Part shown: piece by piece, positions 25,974 through 35,189 of the stretch
Numbering within the stretch: the first letter of the stretch is position 1
Layout of the letters: every line of letters starts with the position of its first letter
Assembly: GCF_900090265.1 (NCBI RefSeq)
Contig: NZ_LT607752.1
Location: forward strand, 6,392,001-6,456,000
Direction of reading: 5' to 3'
DNA length: 64,000 nucleotides
Source of the DNA: Micromonospora rifamycinica
GTDB taxonomy: Bacteria; Actinomycetota; Actinomycetes; Mycobacteriales; Micromonosporaceae
Notes under the pieces: model-generated
The model's database searches: none
Told to the model about the DNA's origin: nothing
The model's input: only the letters and a program-made list of their open reading frames with translations
Translations under genes and position numbers: made by a program

Positions 25974-26441
25974 ATGACCGCCCCCCGCTCCGACGCGCCG
26001 GCCCGGCTGGTGCTGGCCCCGCGCGCCGCCGGCCCGCAGCGGACGCCGCTGCTGACCTGGCTGCACCGTGACCCGAGGTACCGCGCCGTGGTACGTGACG
26101 CGGGGCGGGGTGACGGTCGGGCCGGCTTCAGCGACGCGGTGATCATCGCGGTGGTCGCCCAGGGGCTGCTGCCCGGACTGTTCAACCTGGTGCAGAGCTG
26201 GGTGGACCAGCAGCGTACCGAGGTGAGCATCCGGTTGCAGGTCGGCGACTCCGAGGTGGAGCTACAGGTCAGCGGTCGGACCGACCCGACGAAGCTGCTG
26301 GACCAGGCGCAGCGGGCGCTGGACCCGGACCGGGCGCGGCGGGCGTTGGACTCGGACGGGGCGCAGCGGGCGTTGGAGTCCGACCGGGCGCAGCGGGCGC
26401 TGGACCGACAGGGACAGGCGGGGGACGCCGCCGACCGGTGA
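25974..26441 (+). CDS. Effector-associated constant component (EACC1)-like protein
   Basis: 155 aa. LLTWLHRDPRYRAVV, then FSDAVIIAVVAQGLLPGLFN (hydrophobic, about 52-75), then QQRTEVSIRLQVGDSEVELQ, with a closing DPTKLL, match EACC1. EACC1 is a small invariant protein encoded beside swappable effectors (caspase-like, trypsin-like, TIR) in actinobacterial NTP-dependent conflict systems. The C-terminus holds about four 9-aa repeats (RALDxDxAQ, a 27-bp DNA period). It is probably co-transcribed with the upstream M48 protease. No intact effector follows; only a decayed-looking stretch and a repeat array do. ATG 25974 has GGAG upstream. The family call is by eye and should be tested. Confidence 0.68.
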   Translation: MTAPRSDAPARLVLAPRAAGPQRTPLLTWLHRDPRYRAVVRDAGRGDGRAGFSDAVIIAVVAQGLLPGLFNLVQSWVDQQRTEVSIRLQVGDSEVELQVSGRTDPTKLLDQAQRALDPDRARRALDSDGAQRALESDRAQRALDRQGQAGDAADR

Positions 26442-26630
26442 GGCGGCGGGGGCACGGCCGGGGCCGTCGTCCCTGCTGCGCGTGGGCGGCGACCTCGGCC
26501 TGGTGTTCGACGGCGGCACACACCCGGTGGTCCGTCAGGCGCTCACCGACGTCACGATCCGAGCGGAGGCGGCGATGCGGTGGTCGCGTGCCGTGAACCT
26601 GGGCCGGGGATGTCTTACCAAAAGAGTTCT

Positions 26631-26666
26631 CATGCCTGTCAGGCATAAATATGCCTGACAGGCATG
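26631..26666. promoter_or_regulatory. Nested double palindrome, possible paired operator
   Basis: A perfect 17-bp inverted repeat with an AA centre. Each arm is itself palindromic: ATGCCTG-T-CAGGCAT (26632-26646) and ATGCCTG-A-CAGGCAT (26651-26665), centres 19 bp apart. Two adjacent dyads of this size suit paired dimers of a TetR/MerR-type regulator, and the AT-rich centre (ATAAATAT) could be a -10 region. It is unusually AT-rich for this genome. No known regulator lies next to it. Confidence 0.6.
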
Positions 26667-26690
26667 AGGGTCGCTCGGCAAATGGTAGTC

Positions 26691-26850
26691 CGGCGCGACA
26701 CGCCGGCACGAACCGCCGGGCGAACCGCTGGCGCGACACGCCGACACGAACCGCCGGCGCGATGCGCCGACACGAACCGCCGGCGCGATGCGCCGACACG
26801 AACCGCCGGCGCGATGCGCCGACACGAACCGCTGGCGCGACACGTGCCGT
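26691..26850. repeat. 26-bp tandem repeat array, each unit a hairpin plus spacer
   Basis: Full copies begin at 26691, 26729, 26755, 26781 and 26807, with a 12-nt partial at 26717-26728 and a truncated copy at 26833-26850. The unit is a 15-nt palindrome CGGCGC-GAT-GCGCCG followed by the constant ACACGAACCGC. Two full copies and the truncated one have a CGACA centre instead, which keeps at least part of the stem. Twenty-six is not a multiple of three, so it is not a coding repeat. Confidence 0.85.
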
Positions 26851-26870
26851 CGGCCGCCCGCCGCGTCGGG

Positions 26871-27737
26871 TCAGGCGGCCTTGGCCAGCGCCTCGTACTC
26901 CGCGTCGGTGAGCTGGACCTGCGCGGCGGCCACGTTCTCCTCCAGGTGACCGACCGAGGACGTACCCGGGATGGGGAGCATGACCGGCGAACGGCGCAGC
27001 AGCCAGGCGAGCGCGAGCTGGGCGGGCGTCGCCTCGTGGTCGGTGGCGATGGCGTCCAGCGGGCCGCCCGGCTTGGCCAGGTTGCCGGTGGCGATCGGGA
27101 ACCACGGGATGAACGCCAGGTCGTTGCGCTCGCAGTACTCCAGGACGTCCTCGGCGCTACGGTCGGCAAGGTTGTAGAGGTTCTGCACCGACACGATCGG
27201 GGTGATCCGCCGGGCCGCCTCGATCTGCTCGACGGTCACCTCGGAGAGCCCGATGTGCCGGATCTTGCCCTCCTGCTGGAGCAGGGCCAGCTCGCCGAGC
27301 TGGTCGGCCAGCGGCACCTTCGCGTCGATCCGGTGCAGCTGGTAGAGGCCGATCGACTCCAGCCCCAGGTGCCGCAGGCTCAGTTCGCACTGCTGGCGCA
27401 GGTACTCCGGCCGCCCCACCGGCCGCCAGTCGCCCGGCCCGGAGCGGGTCAGGCCGGCCTTCGTCGCGATGACCAGGTCGTCGGCGTACGGGTGCAGCGC
27501 CTCCCTGATCAGCAGCTCCGAGACGAACGGCCCGTACGAGTCGGCGGTGTCGATGAACGTGACCCCCAGCTCGTACGCCCGGCGCAGCACCCGGACCGCC
27601 TCGGCCGGGTCCTTCGGGTCACCCCATACCCCCGGCCCGGTGATCTGCATGGCCCCGTAGCCGAGCCGGTCCACCTGGAGGTCGCCCCCGATCCGGTAGG
27701 TGCCGGACGCCTTCGCGGGCTGTGCGCTGGAACCCAT
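26871..27737 (-). CDS. Aldo/keto reductase
   Basis: 288 aa (beta/alpha)8 NADPH-dependent oxidoreductase. Catalytic tetrad cues are FIDTADSYG (Asp and Tyr), ATKAG (Lys) and LYQLHRID (His). The cofactor end is LPIPGTSSVGHLEENV. LGYGAMQITGPGVWG at the N-terminus places it with bacterial oxidoreductases of the AKR13-like group that reduce aldehydes or ketones; the substrate is not known. ATG 27737 has GGGG about 8 nt upstream. Its 3' end faces the repeat array. It may share a transcript with the upstream SpoIIE gene only if transcription crosses the 116-nt gap; it more probably stands alone. Confidence 0.9.
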   Translation of the reverse strand: MGSSAQPAKASGTYRIGGDLQVDRLGYGAMQITGPGVWGDPKDPAEAVRVLRRAYELGVTFIDTADSYGPFVSELLIREALHPYADDLVIATKAGLTRSGPGDWRPVGRPEYLRQQCELSLRHLGLESIGLYQLHRIDAKVPLADQLGELALLQQEGKIRHIGLSEVTVEQIEAARRITPIVSVQNLYNLADRSAEDVLEYCERNDLAFIPWFPIATGNLAKPGGPLDAIATDHEATPAQLALAWLLRRSPVMLPIPGTSSVGHLEENVAAAQVQLTDAEYEALAKAA

Positions 27738-27853
27738 GAGTCTTACCCCGATCCTGTGCGTTGTCGTCAGCGGCAAATCTAGCCACCGCTTCCCTGGCTT
27801 TCCCGAAGATCGCCGTCGGGAACACCCACGGGACCGATGTGGGCACCGACACC

Positions 27854-29977
27854 TCACCCCGCGTGCCGGATGACCACCAACGCCTGGTCGTCGTCGGAGC
27901 CGGAGAGCTTGCTCAGGATGGTGTCCGCGATGACCTCCACCGGCTGGTCGCGCACCGGCACGATCACCTCGTGCAACGCCGCCACCCCGGTCTCGTACGC
28001 CTGGTCGCGCCGCTCCACCAGCCCGTCGGTGTACGCCACCAGCAGGTCACCCGGGCCGAACGCCACGGTGGTCACCGGCACCGGGTCGCGGACCAGCCCC
28101 AGCGGCAGCGAGTGCCCCGTCCAGACCGTCTCCGGCGGCTGCCCCGGCCGCAGCAGCACCGGATGGGGGTGCCCCACCCGGGCGACCTGCGCCACCCCGG
28201 CGACCGGGTCGACGACCATCGCCAGGCAGGTGCCGAGGAACCCGGCCCCGAGCAGGCCGGTCAGCCGGGGGAACACCTCGGCCAGCGGCACCCCGGACCG
28301 GATCAGGGTGTTCACCACCGTCCGGAGCTGGGCCATGTCGGCCGCCGCCTCGACCTGGTGACCCACCACGTCGCCGACCACCACGCCCAGCCGGCCCTCG
28401 TCGAGGTCCACCAGGTCGTACCAGTCCCCGCCCAGGTGCAGGCCGCTCATCGCCGGCTGGTAGCGGGTGGCCAGCTCCAGGCCGGGGGAGCCGACCGTGT
28501 CCGAGGCCCGCAGCCGACCCGCCAACCGGGTCACCAGGTTGTGCTCGGCGGCGGCCAGTCGGACCCGTTCCAGGGTCTGCTCGCACAGGTCGGCGATGGT
28601 GTCCAGCAACGCCAGGTCGTCGTCGTGCAGCGGCCGTTCCCGGGGCCAGCCGAAGCCCAGCGCGGCGATGGGCCGCCGGGAGGCGTCCAGCAACGGCAAC
28701 GCCACCGTGGTCACCATGCCGTACTCCCCGGCCGGGTCTGGCAGGCCGGGATGGCGGGCGGCGAACTCGGCCCGGTTGCGCAGGATGATCCGCTCACCGG
28801 TGCGCAGCGCGCGGGCGATCGGCCGCGGATCGTCGATGGTCAGGTCGTCGAAGGTGGCGACCAGCCCGCTCGGCAGCTCACCGTGCCACAGCCGCAGCCG
28901 CCGGCCCTCGTCCCGCATCGCCAGGCCGGGCAGGGCCGCGCCGAGCGCCATCGGCGCGGCGTCCAGGATCACCTCGATCGCCTCGGCGGTCGACCGGGTG
29001 ACGCTGAGCCGGGCGGCGAACTCCGCCATCGCCCGCGCCGAACCGGTCAGCTCGGCCCGCCGCAACGCCTGGCTGCACAACCCCGCCACCGCGTCGAGCA
29101 GGGTACGACGGGCCTCCTCGTCGGCGACCGGCCCGGACCACCGCACCTCGAGCGCGCCGAGCACCGCCCCGCCGCCGTCCCGCAGCGGCAGGCAGACCCC
29201 GTCGGGCAGCGGCACGGGCGTCTCCTCGCGGACCACCCGGGCCAGCGGCTCGTCGTCGGCGACCGCCAGCCGGGACGGCCCGTCGCCACCGACCACCGTC
29301 AGGTCCAGCGCGCCCGCCGTGGCCACCGCGACCCGGACCTGGGCCGCGCCGACCAGCGCCGGGGTGACCGTGGTGACCACTTCCGTCACCGCCGCCCGGT
29401 TCCCGGCGGCGCTGAGCGCCCCGGCGAGCCGGGCCAGCCCCTCGGCCTGCCGCAGCGCCCGCCGCCGGTCGCCGGCCCGCTGCGCGGGTACGTCGGCCGC
29501 CGGGGTGTCGGTGACCGTGGTGAAGACCCCGCCGGGGCGGCCGAGCGCGTCGACGATCGGCCCCGACGAGCAGACCAGCCGGCGTCGACCCGTACCGGCG
29601 TCGACGTCACGTTCGTGCCGGCAGGTGACCCGGGCGGCGGTCAGCACCTCGGTCAGCGCGGGTACGGCGTCCGGCCAGACCGCCGTGCCCGGCCGCCCCG
29701 GCGACTCCCGCCCGGCCGGGTCGAACAGCGCCAGGTACCCGTCGTTGGGCAGCAGCACGAGTTCCGGACCCCACCAGACCGCCGCCGGGGTCGGGGTGTG
29801 CAGGCAGATGGTCAGGGCGGTGCGCAGGCTCTGCGGCCAGGAGTCCAACGGCCCGAGCGGGGTGGCCGCCCAGTCGTGCCCGACGATTCGCCGGCCGGCC
29901 CGACCGCCACAGGAGAGGAGTTCCCGCCAGCGGGTGTCGTCCGGCGGCCGGGGGTCGACGGTGGCGGAGCGAGTCAT
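27854..29977 (-). CDS. PAS/GAF-domain SpoIIE-family protein phosphatase
   Basis: 707 aa. A PAS-like N-domain (about 40-175; WAATPLGPLDSWPQSLRTAL, then WWGPELVLLPNDGYLALF) is followed by two GAF-like domains (about 190-330 and 340-480) and a SpoIIE/RsbU PP2C phosphatase (about 490-700; SGLHLGGDWYDLVDLDEG, VVVGDVVGHQVEAAADMAQLR, LLVAYTDGLVERR). The conserved Asp residues that bind two metals are present. Such proteins dephosphorylate anti-anti-sigma factors in response to ligand or redox sensing. No sigma or anti-sigma gene is adjacent. ATG 29977 has GGAGG 8 nt upstream; the open frame further upstream lacks domain text. Confidence 0.9.
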   Translation of the reverse strand: MTRSATVDPRPPDDTRWRELLSCGGRAGRRIVGHDWAATPLGPLDSWPQSLRTALTICLHTPTPAAVWWGPELVLLPNDGYLALFDPAGRESPGRPGTAVWPDAVPALTEVLTAARVTCRHERDVDAGTGRRRLVCSSGPIVDALGRPGGVFTTVTDTPAADVPAQRAGDRRRALRQAEGLARLAGALSAAGNRAAVTEVVTTVTPALVGAAQVRVAVATAGALDLTVVGGDGPSRLAVADDEPLARVVREETPVPLPDGVCLPLRDGGGAVLGALEVRWSGPVADEEARRTLLDAVAGLCSQALRRAELTGSARAMAEFAARLSVTRSTAEAIEVILDAAPMALGAALPGLAMRDEGRRLRLWHGELPSGLVATFDDLTIDDPRPIARALRTGERIILRNRAEFAARHPGLPDPAGEYGMVTTVALPLLDASRRPIAALGFGWPRERPLHDDDLALLDTIADLCEQTLERVRLAAAEHNLVTRLAGRLRASDTVGSPGLELATRYQPAMSGLHLGGDWYDLVDLDEGRLGVVVGDVVGHQVEAAADMAQLRTVVNTLIRSGVPLAEVFPRLTGLLGAGFLGTCLAMVVDPVAGVAQVARVGHPHPVLLRPGQPPETVWTGHSLPLGLVRDPVPVTTVAFGPGDLLVAYTDGLVERRDQAYETGVAALHEVIVPVRDQPVEVIADTILSKLSGSDDDQALVVIRHAG

Positions 29978-30245
29978 GTCGGGACCTCCGCTCGGCGGAT
30001 CGAGCCCTTCCCCATCAACCGGACCGTACCAGCGTCCGCCGACGCCCACGCTGGTCGATCCCCGGGCAGTTGCCCCGACCACCCGCCGGGGGCGGCCGGC
30101 TCGTGGGACGCTGGCCGGGTCCGGGGGAGCACGGCGGTCCGGGGGAGCACGGCGGTCCGCGGCAGCGCGGCGGGTCCGACGCCGCCACGTCGCCCCGGGC
30201 GGGTCGACGACCGGCGCGGTGGGGCGCCGACGCGCAGGGGGAGCC

Positions 30246-30611
30246 ATGACGGGTACGCCGCAGCTGGACTTCGCGCTCGACACGTACGAGTGCATCGTGC
30301 TCTATCCCGGTCCGGCCGGTCGGGTGCTGCCGCCGGAGACCGTGCAGCGGCTCCAGGCCGAACACACCGCGCACATGCGGGCGCTGCAACGGCGGGGCCT
30401 GGTGCTGGTGGCCGGGTCGATCGACGGTCCGGCCCGGGAGCCCGCCCCGCCGATCGGCATCGGCCTGGCCCGCACCGGTTCGGTCGACGACGTACGCAGC
30501 GTGATGGAGGCCGACCCGGCGGTACAGGCCGGGCTCTACACCGTCGACGTGCTGACCTTCCTGTGCCCGGCAGGCTCGCTGGAGTTCCCGCTGGTCAAGA
30601 CCGACAGTTAG
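30246..30611 (+). CDS. YciI-family (YCII-related dimeric alpha/beta barrel) protein
   Basis: 121 aa. ECIVLYPGPAGR at the start, EHTAHMRALQRRGLVLVAGS in the middle (the His and the GxLxxxGp pattern of YCII) and DPAVQAGLYTVDVL at the end fit the ferredoxin-like YCII fold. Members are small putative dehalogenase- or hydrolase-like or regulatory proteins; the function is uncertain. ATG 30246 has AGGGGGAG upstream. It is divergent from the SpoIIE gene. The upstream gap contains an imperfect 18-bp direct repeat (CGGGGGAGCACGGCGGTC type, near 30121-30170). Confidence 0.8.
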   Translation: MTGTPQLDFALDTYECIVLYPGPAGRVLPPETVQRLQAEHTAHMRALQRRGLVLVAGSIDGPAREPAPPIGIGLARTGSVDDVRSVMEADPAVQAGLYTVDVLTFLCPAGSLEFPLVKTDS

Positions 30612-30871
30612 CGGTCCGTGCGGGCCTGTGTCGGGCGGTGGCCGCCGATCGGGCCGGTGTCGGGGCGGCCGCGCCCGGGAGCGCGCGGACGACGATGGCC
30701 CCCGGGCGGTACGATTCCCGGCGCGCGGTCGCCGATGCCCGCGCCGCTCCGACGGCCCCGGCGTGGCCCGTGTCCCGCCGGCCACGCGCCCACCCCGCGC
30801 GTCGTCGGACCCCTGTTCCTCAGTCCGCAAGGGGTCGGCCAGCAGGTCGACCCGGAGGAGAGACTAGCCTG

Positions 30872-32320
<1,449 letters not shown>

Positions 32321-32386
32321 GCACCCCGGCACGGCTGACAGCGCCCGGCCGGTGAGCACGATGGTGCGGCGGACCGGGACAGCGCG

Positions 32387-33271
32387 GTGAACGGGCGTCC
32401 GGCGGTGACCGGCCAGGCCGCGGTCGACCAGCTCCTCGAGGTCCTCGACCTCGATCACACCGGCGAGATGACCTTCCGGGGGATGAGCCCCCGGGTCGGT
32501 CCGCAGCGGGTGTTCGGAGGGCAGGTCGCCGGCCAGGCACTGGTCGCCGCCGGGCGCACCGTCGACCCGGAGCGGTTCGTGCACTCGTTGCACGGCTACT
32601 TCGTCCGCCCCGGCGATCCGGCCGAGCCCATCGACTACCAGGTGGAGAACGTCCGGGACGGGCGCTCCTTCTCGGTGCGCCGGTCGGTGGCGGTGCAGCA
32701 CGACAAGCCGATCTTCTTCATGTCGGCCTCGTTCCAGCGGCAGGAACAGGCCCTGGAACACCAGGCCCCCACCCCGCCGGACGTGCCCGGCCCGGACGAC
32801 GTGCCGACCATGTCCGACCGGCTGGCCCGCTACCCGGAACGGCTCGGCATCTGGGGGCAGATCCCCCGCCCGATCGACGTCCGTTACGTCGGCGAACCGG
32901 GTTGGGTGCGTCCGGGGGACCGTCCGGCCGACCCCCACCAGCGGGTCTGGATGCGTATCGACGGCAAGCTGCCCGACGATCCGCTGCTGCACGCCTGCGC
33001 CCTCACCTACGCCTCCGACCTGACCCTGCTGGACTCGGTCCTGTCGGTGCACGGCGAGGTCTGGGGGCCGGGCGGCCTGGACGGGGCGAGCCTGGACCAC
33101 GCGCTGTGGTTCCACCGGTCGTTCCGCGCCGACGAGTGGTTCCTCTACGACTGCTGGAGCCCGTCGGCGTCCGGCGCGCGGGGCCTGGCCACCGGCCGGA
33201 TGTTCACCGCCGACGGCCGGCACATCGCCAGCGCCGTCCAGGAGGGCCTGCTCCGGCGCGTCGGCGACTGA
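32387..33271 (+). CDS. tesB: Acyl-CoA thioesterase II
   Basis: 294 aa, the usual TesB length: a double hot-dog fold with RVFGGQVAGQALVAAGRTV (first half), LHGYFVRPGDP, and LDHALWFHRSFRADEWFLYD (second half, conserved Asp and His). It hydrolyses medium/long acyl-CoAs to fatty acids and CoA. GTG 32387 lacks a clear ribosome site, so GTG 32405 is possible. It is 66 nt after pyk on the same strand. A GC hairpin follows before the convergent VWA gene. Confidence 0.92.
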   Translation: MNGRPAVTGQAAVDQLLEVLDLDHTGEMTFRGMSPRVGPQRVFGGQVAGQALVAAGRTVDPERFVHSLHGYFVRPGDPAEPIDYQVENVRDGRSFSVRRSVAVQHDKPIFFMSASFQRQEQALEHQAPTPPDVPGPDDVPTMSDRLARYPERLGIWGQIPRPIDVRYVGEPGWVRPGDRPADPHQRVWMRIDGKLPDDPLLHACALTYASDLTLLDSVLSVHGEVWGPGGLDGASLDHALWFHRSFRADEWFLYDCWSPSASGARGLATGRMFTADGRHIASAVQEGLLRRVGD

Positions 33272-33284
33272 CCGACCGCCTCCC

Positions 33285-33306
33285 GGCCGGCGCGGCCCCG
33301 CCGGCC
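33285..33306. terminator. GC hairpin between convergent tesB and VWA genes
   Basis: An 8-bp perfect stem GGCCGGCG/CGCCGGCC with a 6-nt loop. Modest support because such stems are common in this base composition. Confidence 0.35.
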
Positions 33307-33392
33307 GCGGCTGACGGTCGCCCCCGACCCCCCGACCCCGCCGACCTCCCGGCCGTCGGTCTGCCCCGGCCCGTCCGGTGGCCGGGGCGTGG

Positions 33393-35159
33393 TCAGAAGC
33401 TGCTGACCACCTTGACCAGGGCGTCGTCGATGGTGGCCGGGTCCTTCGCGTCGAACGCCTTGCCGGCCGACGCCTTGGCGATCCGGTCCAGGGCGGCCAG
33501 GTCCGAGTCCTGGTCGAAGGCCACGCAGAAGACCTTGACCGGCTTCTTCGGGTCCAGCGCGATGTCCCGGAGCAGCCGGTCCAGGTCGCTGTCCTTCTGG
33601 TACTCGTTCTTGCCGTCGGTGAGCACCACCACCGCGTTGATCCGCTTCGGGTCGTAGCTGTCGAGCATGCTGCGGTGCGCCGCGCGGACCGTCGCGTACA
33701 ACGCGGTGTTCCCGCCGATGCGCAGGCCGGTCAGCTTGCGGTTGAACCCGTCCCGGTCCAGCGGCGCGAGCCGGACCTCCTCGCTGTAGGGCCGCTTCGT
33801 CCGTTGCGGGGTCTCGCTGGAGAACGACCAGAGCGCCACCTGGTCGGCGGAGTTCAGCAGCCCGATCGCCTTGCTCGCCGCGTCGGTCGCCGCCTGGAAC
33901 CGGGTCTGGTCCCCGACGCTGGCCTTCATCGAGCCGGAGGTGTCCACGGCGAGCAGGATGTTCGCCTTCTTGCGCAGGGTGTCCCACCCGCCGAGGATCG
34001 CGCCTACCACCTCCGGGGTGGGCGGGTCGAAGTAGGTGAGCCGGTCGCCGCCCGGCCCGGCCACCGTGGCCAGCAGCGACTCGGCGGGCCGGCGCTCGTC
34101 GTCCCGGAACCCCAGGGCGGCGAAGCTGCGCTGCTGTGGCCCCTCGCGGAGGAAGCCGAGGAAGTCCTCGGCGGCCTCCCGCTGCGCCGGGTCGGCCGAG
34201 GGGAGCACCACGTACGGGTGGTCCAGGTTGAAGGTGCCCTCCTTCGGGTGCACCGCCACCAGCGGTACCCGGGGCTTGCTGCCGGTCGGGCTGAGCTGCC
34301 CCTGGTTGTAGAGGTAGACCAGCTCCTCCTGAAGGACGATCGCGCTCATGTCGGTCGCCGGGGCGTCTCCGGTGGCGGTGGCGTCGGCCTCGGCCAGGCT
34401 GCGCAGCAGGTCCACCGAGTCGTCGCTGTAGTGCGAGACGTTCGCCTCGATCCGCCGGACGAACTGGGTCACCGCGGGCTGGGCGAGATCCTCGCTGGTC
34501 AGGTCGCTGGCCCGGTTGACCGCCGCGTAGTAGGTGGCGATGGTGGCGGCCAGGCCCGAGGTGGACAGGTGCGGATTGTCCTTGCCGAAGGTGAACCGGC
34601 CCCACTCGGGTTTGCCGAACGCCGCCCAGCCGGTGTCGCCGGACAGGCCGAGGATGTCGGCCCAGCCGAGCGGGCCGCGCTGCTGCACCAGCTCGCCCTT
34701 GTCCCTGGGCATGGCGATGACCAGGGGACTGTTGGCGATCGACGGGTGCTGTCCGGGGGTCTGCGCCGGGCGGCCCGCCGCCGAGTCCAGCAGGCGTAGC
34801 TGCCCGGTCCACAGCGACGAGGTGGGCAGCCACACCTGTGGCTCGGCGACCTGCGGCTGGGTGAGCGACCACCCGCCGGCCAGTGCCTCCATCGCCTCGC
34901 CCGAGTTGAGACCGTGCACGGTCACCTGCGCGCACCGCCCGCCGAAGCGCCGGCCGGCGGCGTTGTAGCGGTCGGCGAGCTGGGCGACCAGCGCGCTCTT
35001 CTCGGTGGAGGAGCTGACCTCCAGCGGTACGCAGTCGGCCCGGTCGGTGCCGGGGTCGGGCCGGACGTACAGGTAGGCCGCGGCGATCACCGCGAACCCC
35101 GCGACGACAGCGGCCGTGTACGGCAGCCATGACCGGGCGGGACGCTCACCGGTGGCCAT
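33393..35159 (-). CDS. Membrane-anchored protein with substrate-binding and VWA domains
   Basis: 588 aa. One N-terminal TM (about 13-32) anchors an extracytoplasmic protein. Residues 40-370 resemble a bacterial type II extracellular solute-binding domain (PLEVSSSTEKSALVAQLADRY, PLVIAMPRDKGELV). Residues 395-588 are a von Willebrand A domain with the MIDAS DTSGS (about 406) and a Thr in GGNTALY. No permease is linked, so it probably senses or binds rather than transports. It begins 30 nt after the kinase gene stop, on the same strand, and is probably one operon with it. ATG 35159 with GGAGG just upstream. Confidence 0.85.
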   Translation of the reverse strand: MATGERPARSWLPYTAAVVAGFAVIAAAYLYVRPDPGTDRADCVPLEVSSSTEKSALVAQLADRYNAAGRRFGGRCAQVTVHGLNSGEAMEALAGGWSLTQPQVAEPQVWLPTSSLWTGQLRLLDSAAGRPAQTPGQHPSIANSPLVIAMPRDKGELVQQRGPLGWADILGLSGDTGWAAFGKPEWGRFTFGKDNPHLSTSGLAATIATYYAAVNRASDLTSEDLAQPAVTQFVRRIEANVSHYSDDSVDLLRSLAEADATATGDAPATDMSAIVLQEELVYLYNQGQLSPTGSKPRVPLVAVHPKEGTFNLDHPYVVLPSADPAQREAAEDFLGFLREGPQQRSFAALGFRDDERRPAESLLATVAGPGGDRLTYFDPPTPEVVGAILGGWDTLRKKANILLAVDTSGSMKASVGDQTRFQAATDAASKAIGLLNSADQVALWSFSSETPQRTKRPYSEEVRLAPLDRDGFNRKLTGLRIGGNTALYATVRAAHRSMLDSYDPKRINAVVVLTDGKNEYQKDSDLDRLLRDIALDPKKPVKVFCVAFDQDSDLAALDRIAKASAGKAFDAKDPATIDDALVKVVSSF

Positions 35160-35189
35160 CGGCTCCTCCAGGGGTTGGTGCGGCGTGGG

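Larger units (their letters stand above)
26442..26870. other. Gene-free stretch with possible gene remnant, double palindrome and 26-bp hairpin repeats
   Basis: 26453-26644 reads openly on the plus strand (GGDLGLVFDGGTHPVVRQ and on), with no start codon context, and may be a decayed gene. 26631-26666 is a double palindrome. 26691-26850 is a 26-bp direct-repeat array. No intact gene is seen. Both flanking genes end towards it (EACC1 from the left, aldo/keto reductase from the right), so no ordinary promoter is needed here. Confidence 0.7.

Noticed and set aside
26691..26850. CRISPR array
   Set aside because: The 11-nt spacer is constant, not unique, the repeats are only 15-26 nt, and there are no cas genes.
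27761..30871. Long upstream extension of the pyruvate kinase frame
   Set aside because: It crosses the antisense SpoIIE gene and lacks kinase text. The real start is the ATG at 30872, which has GGAGGAG upstream.
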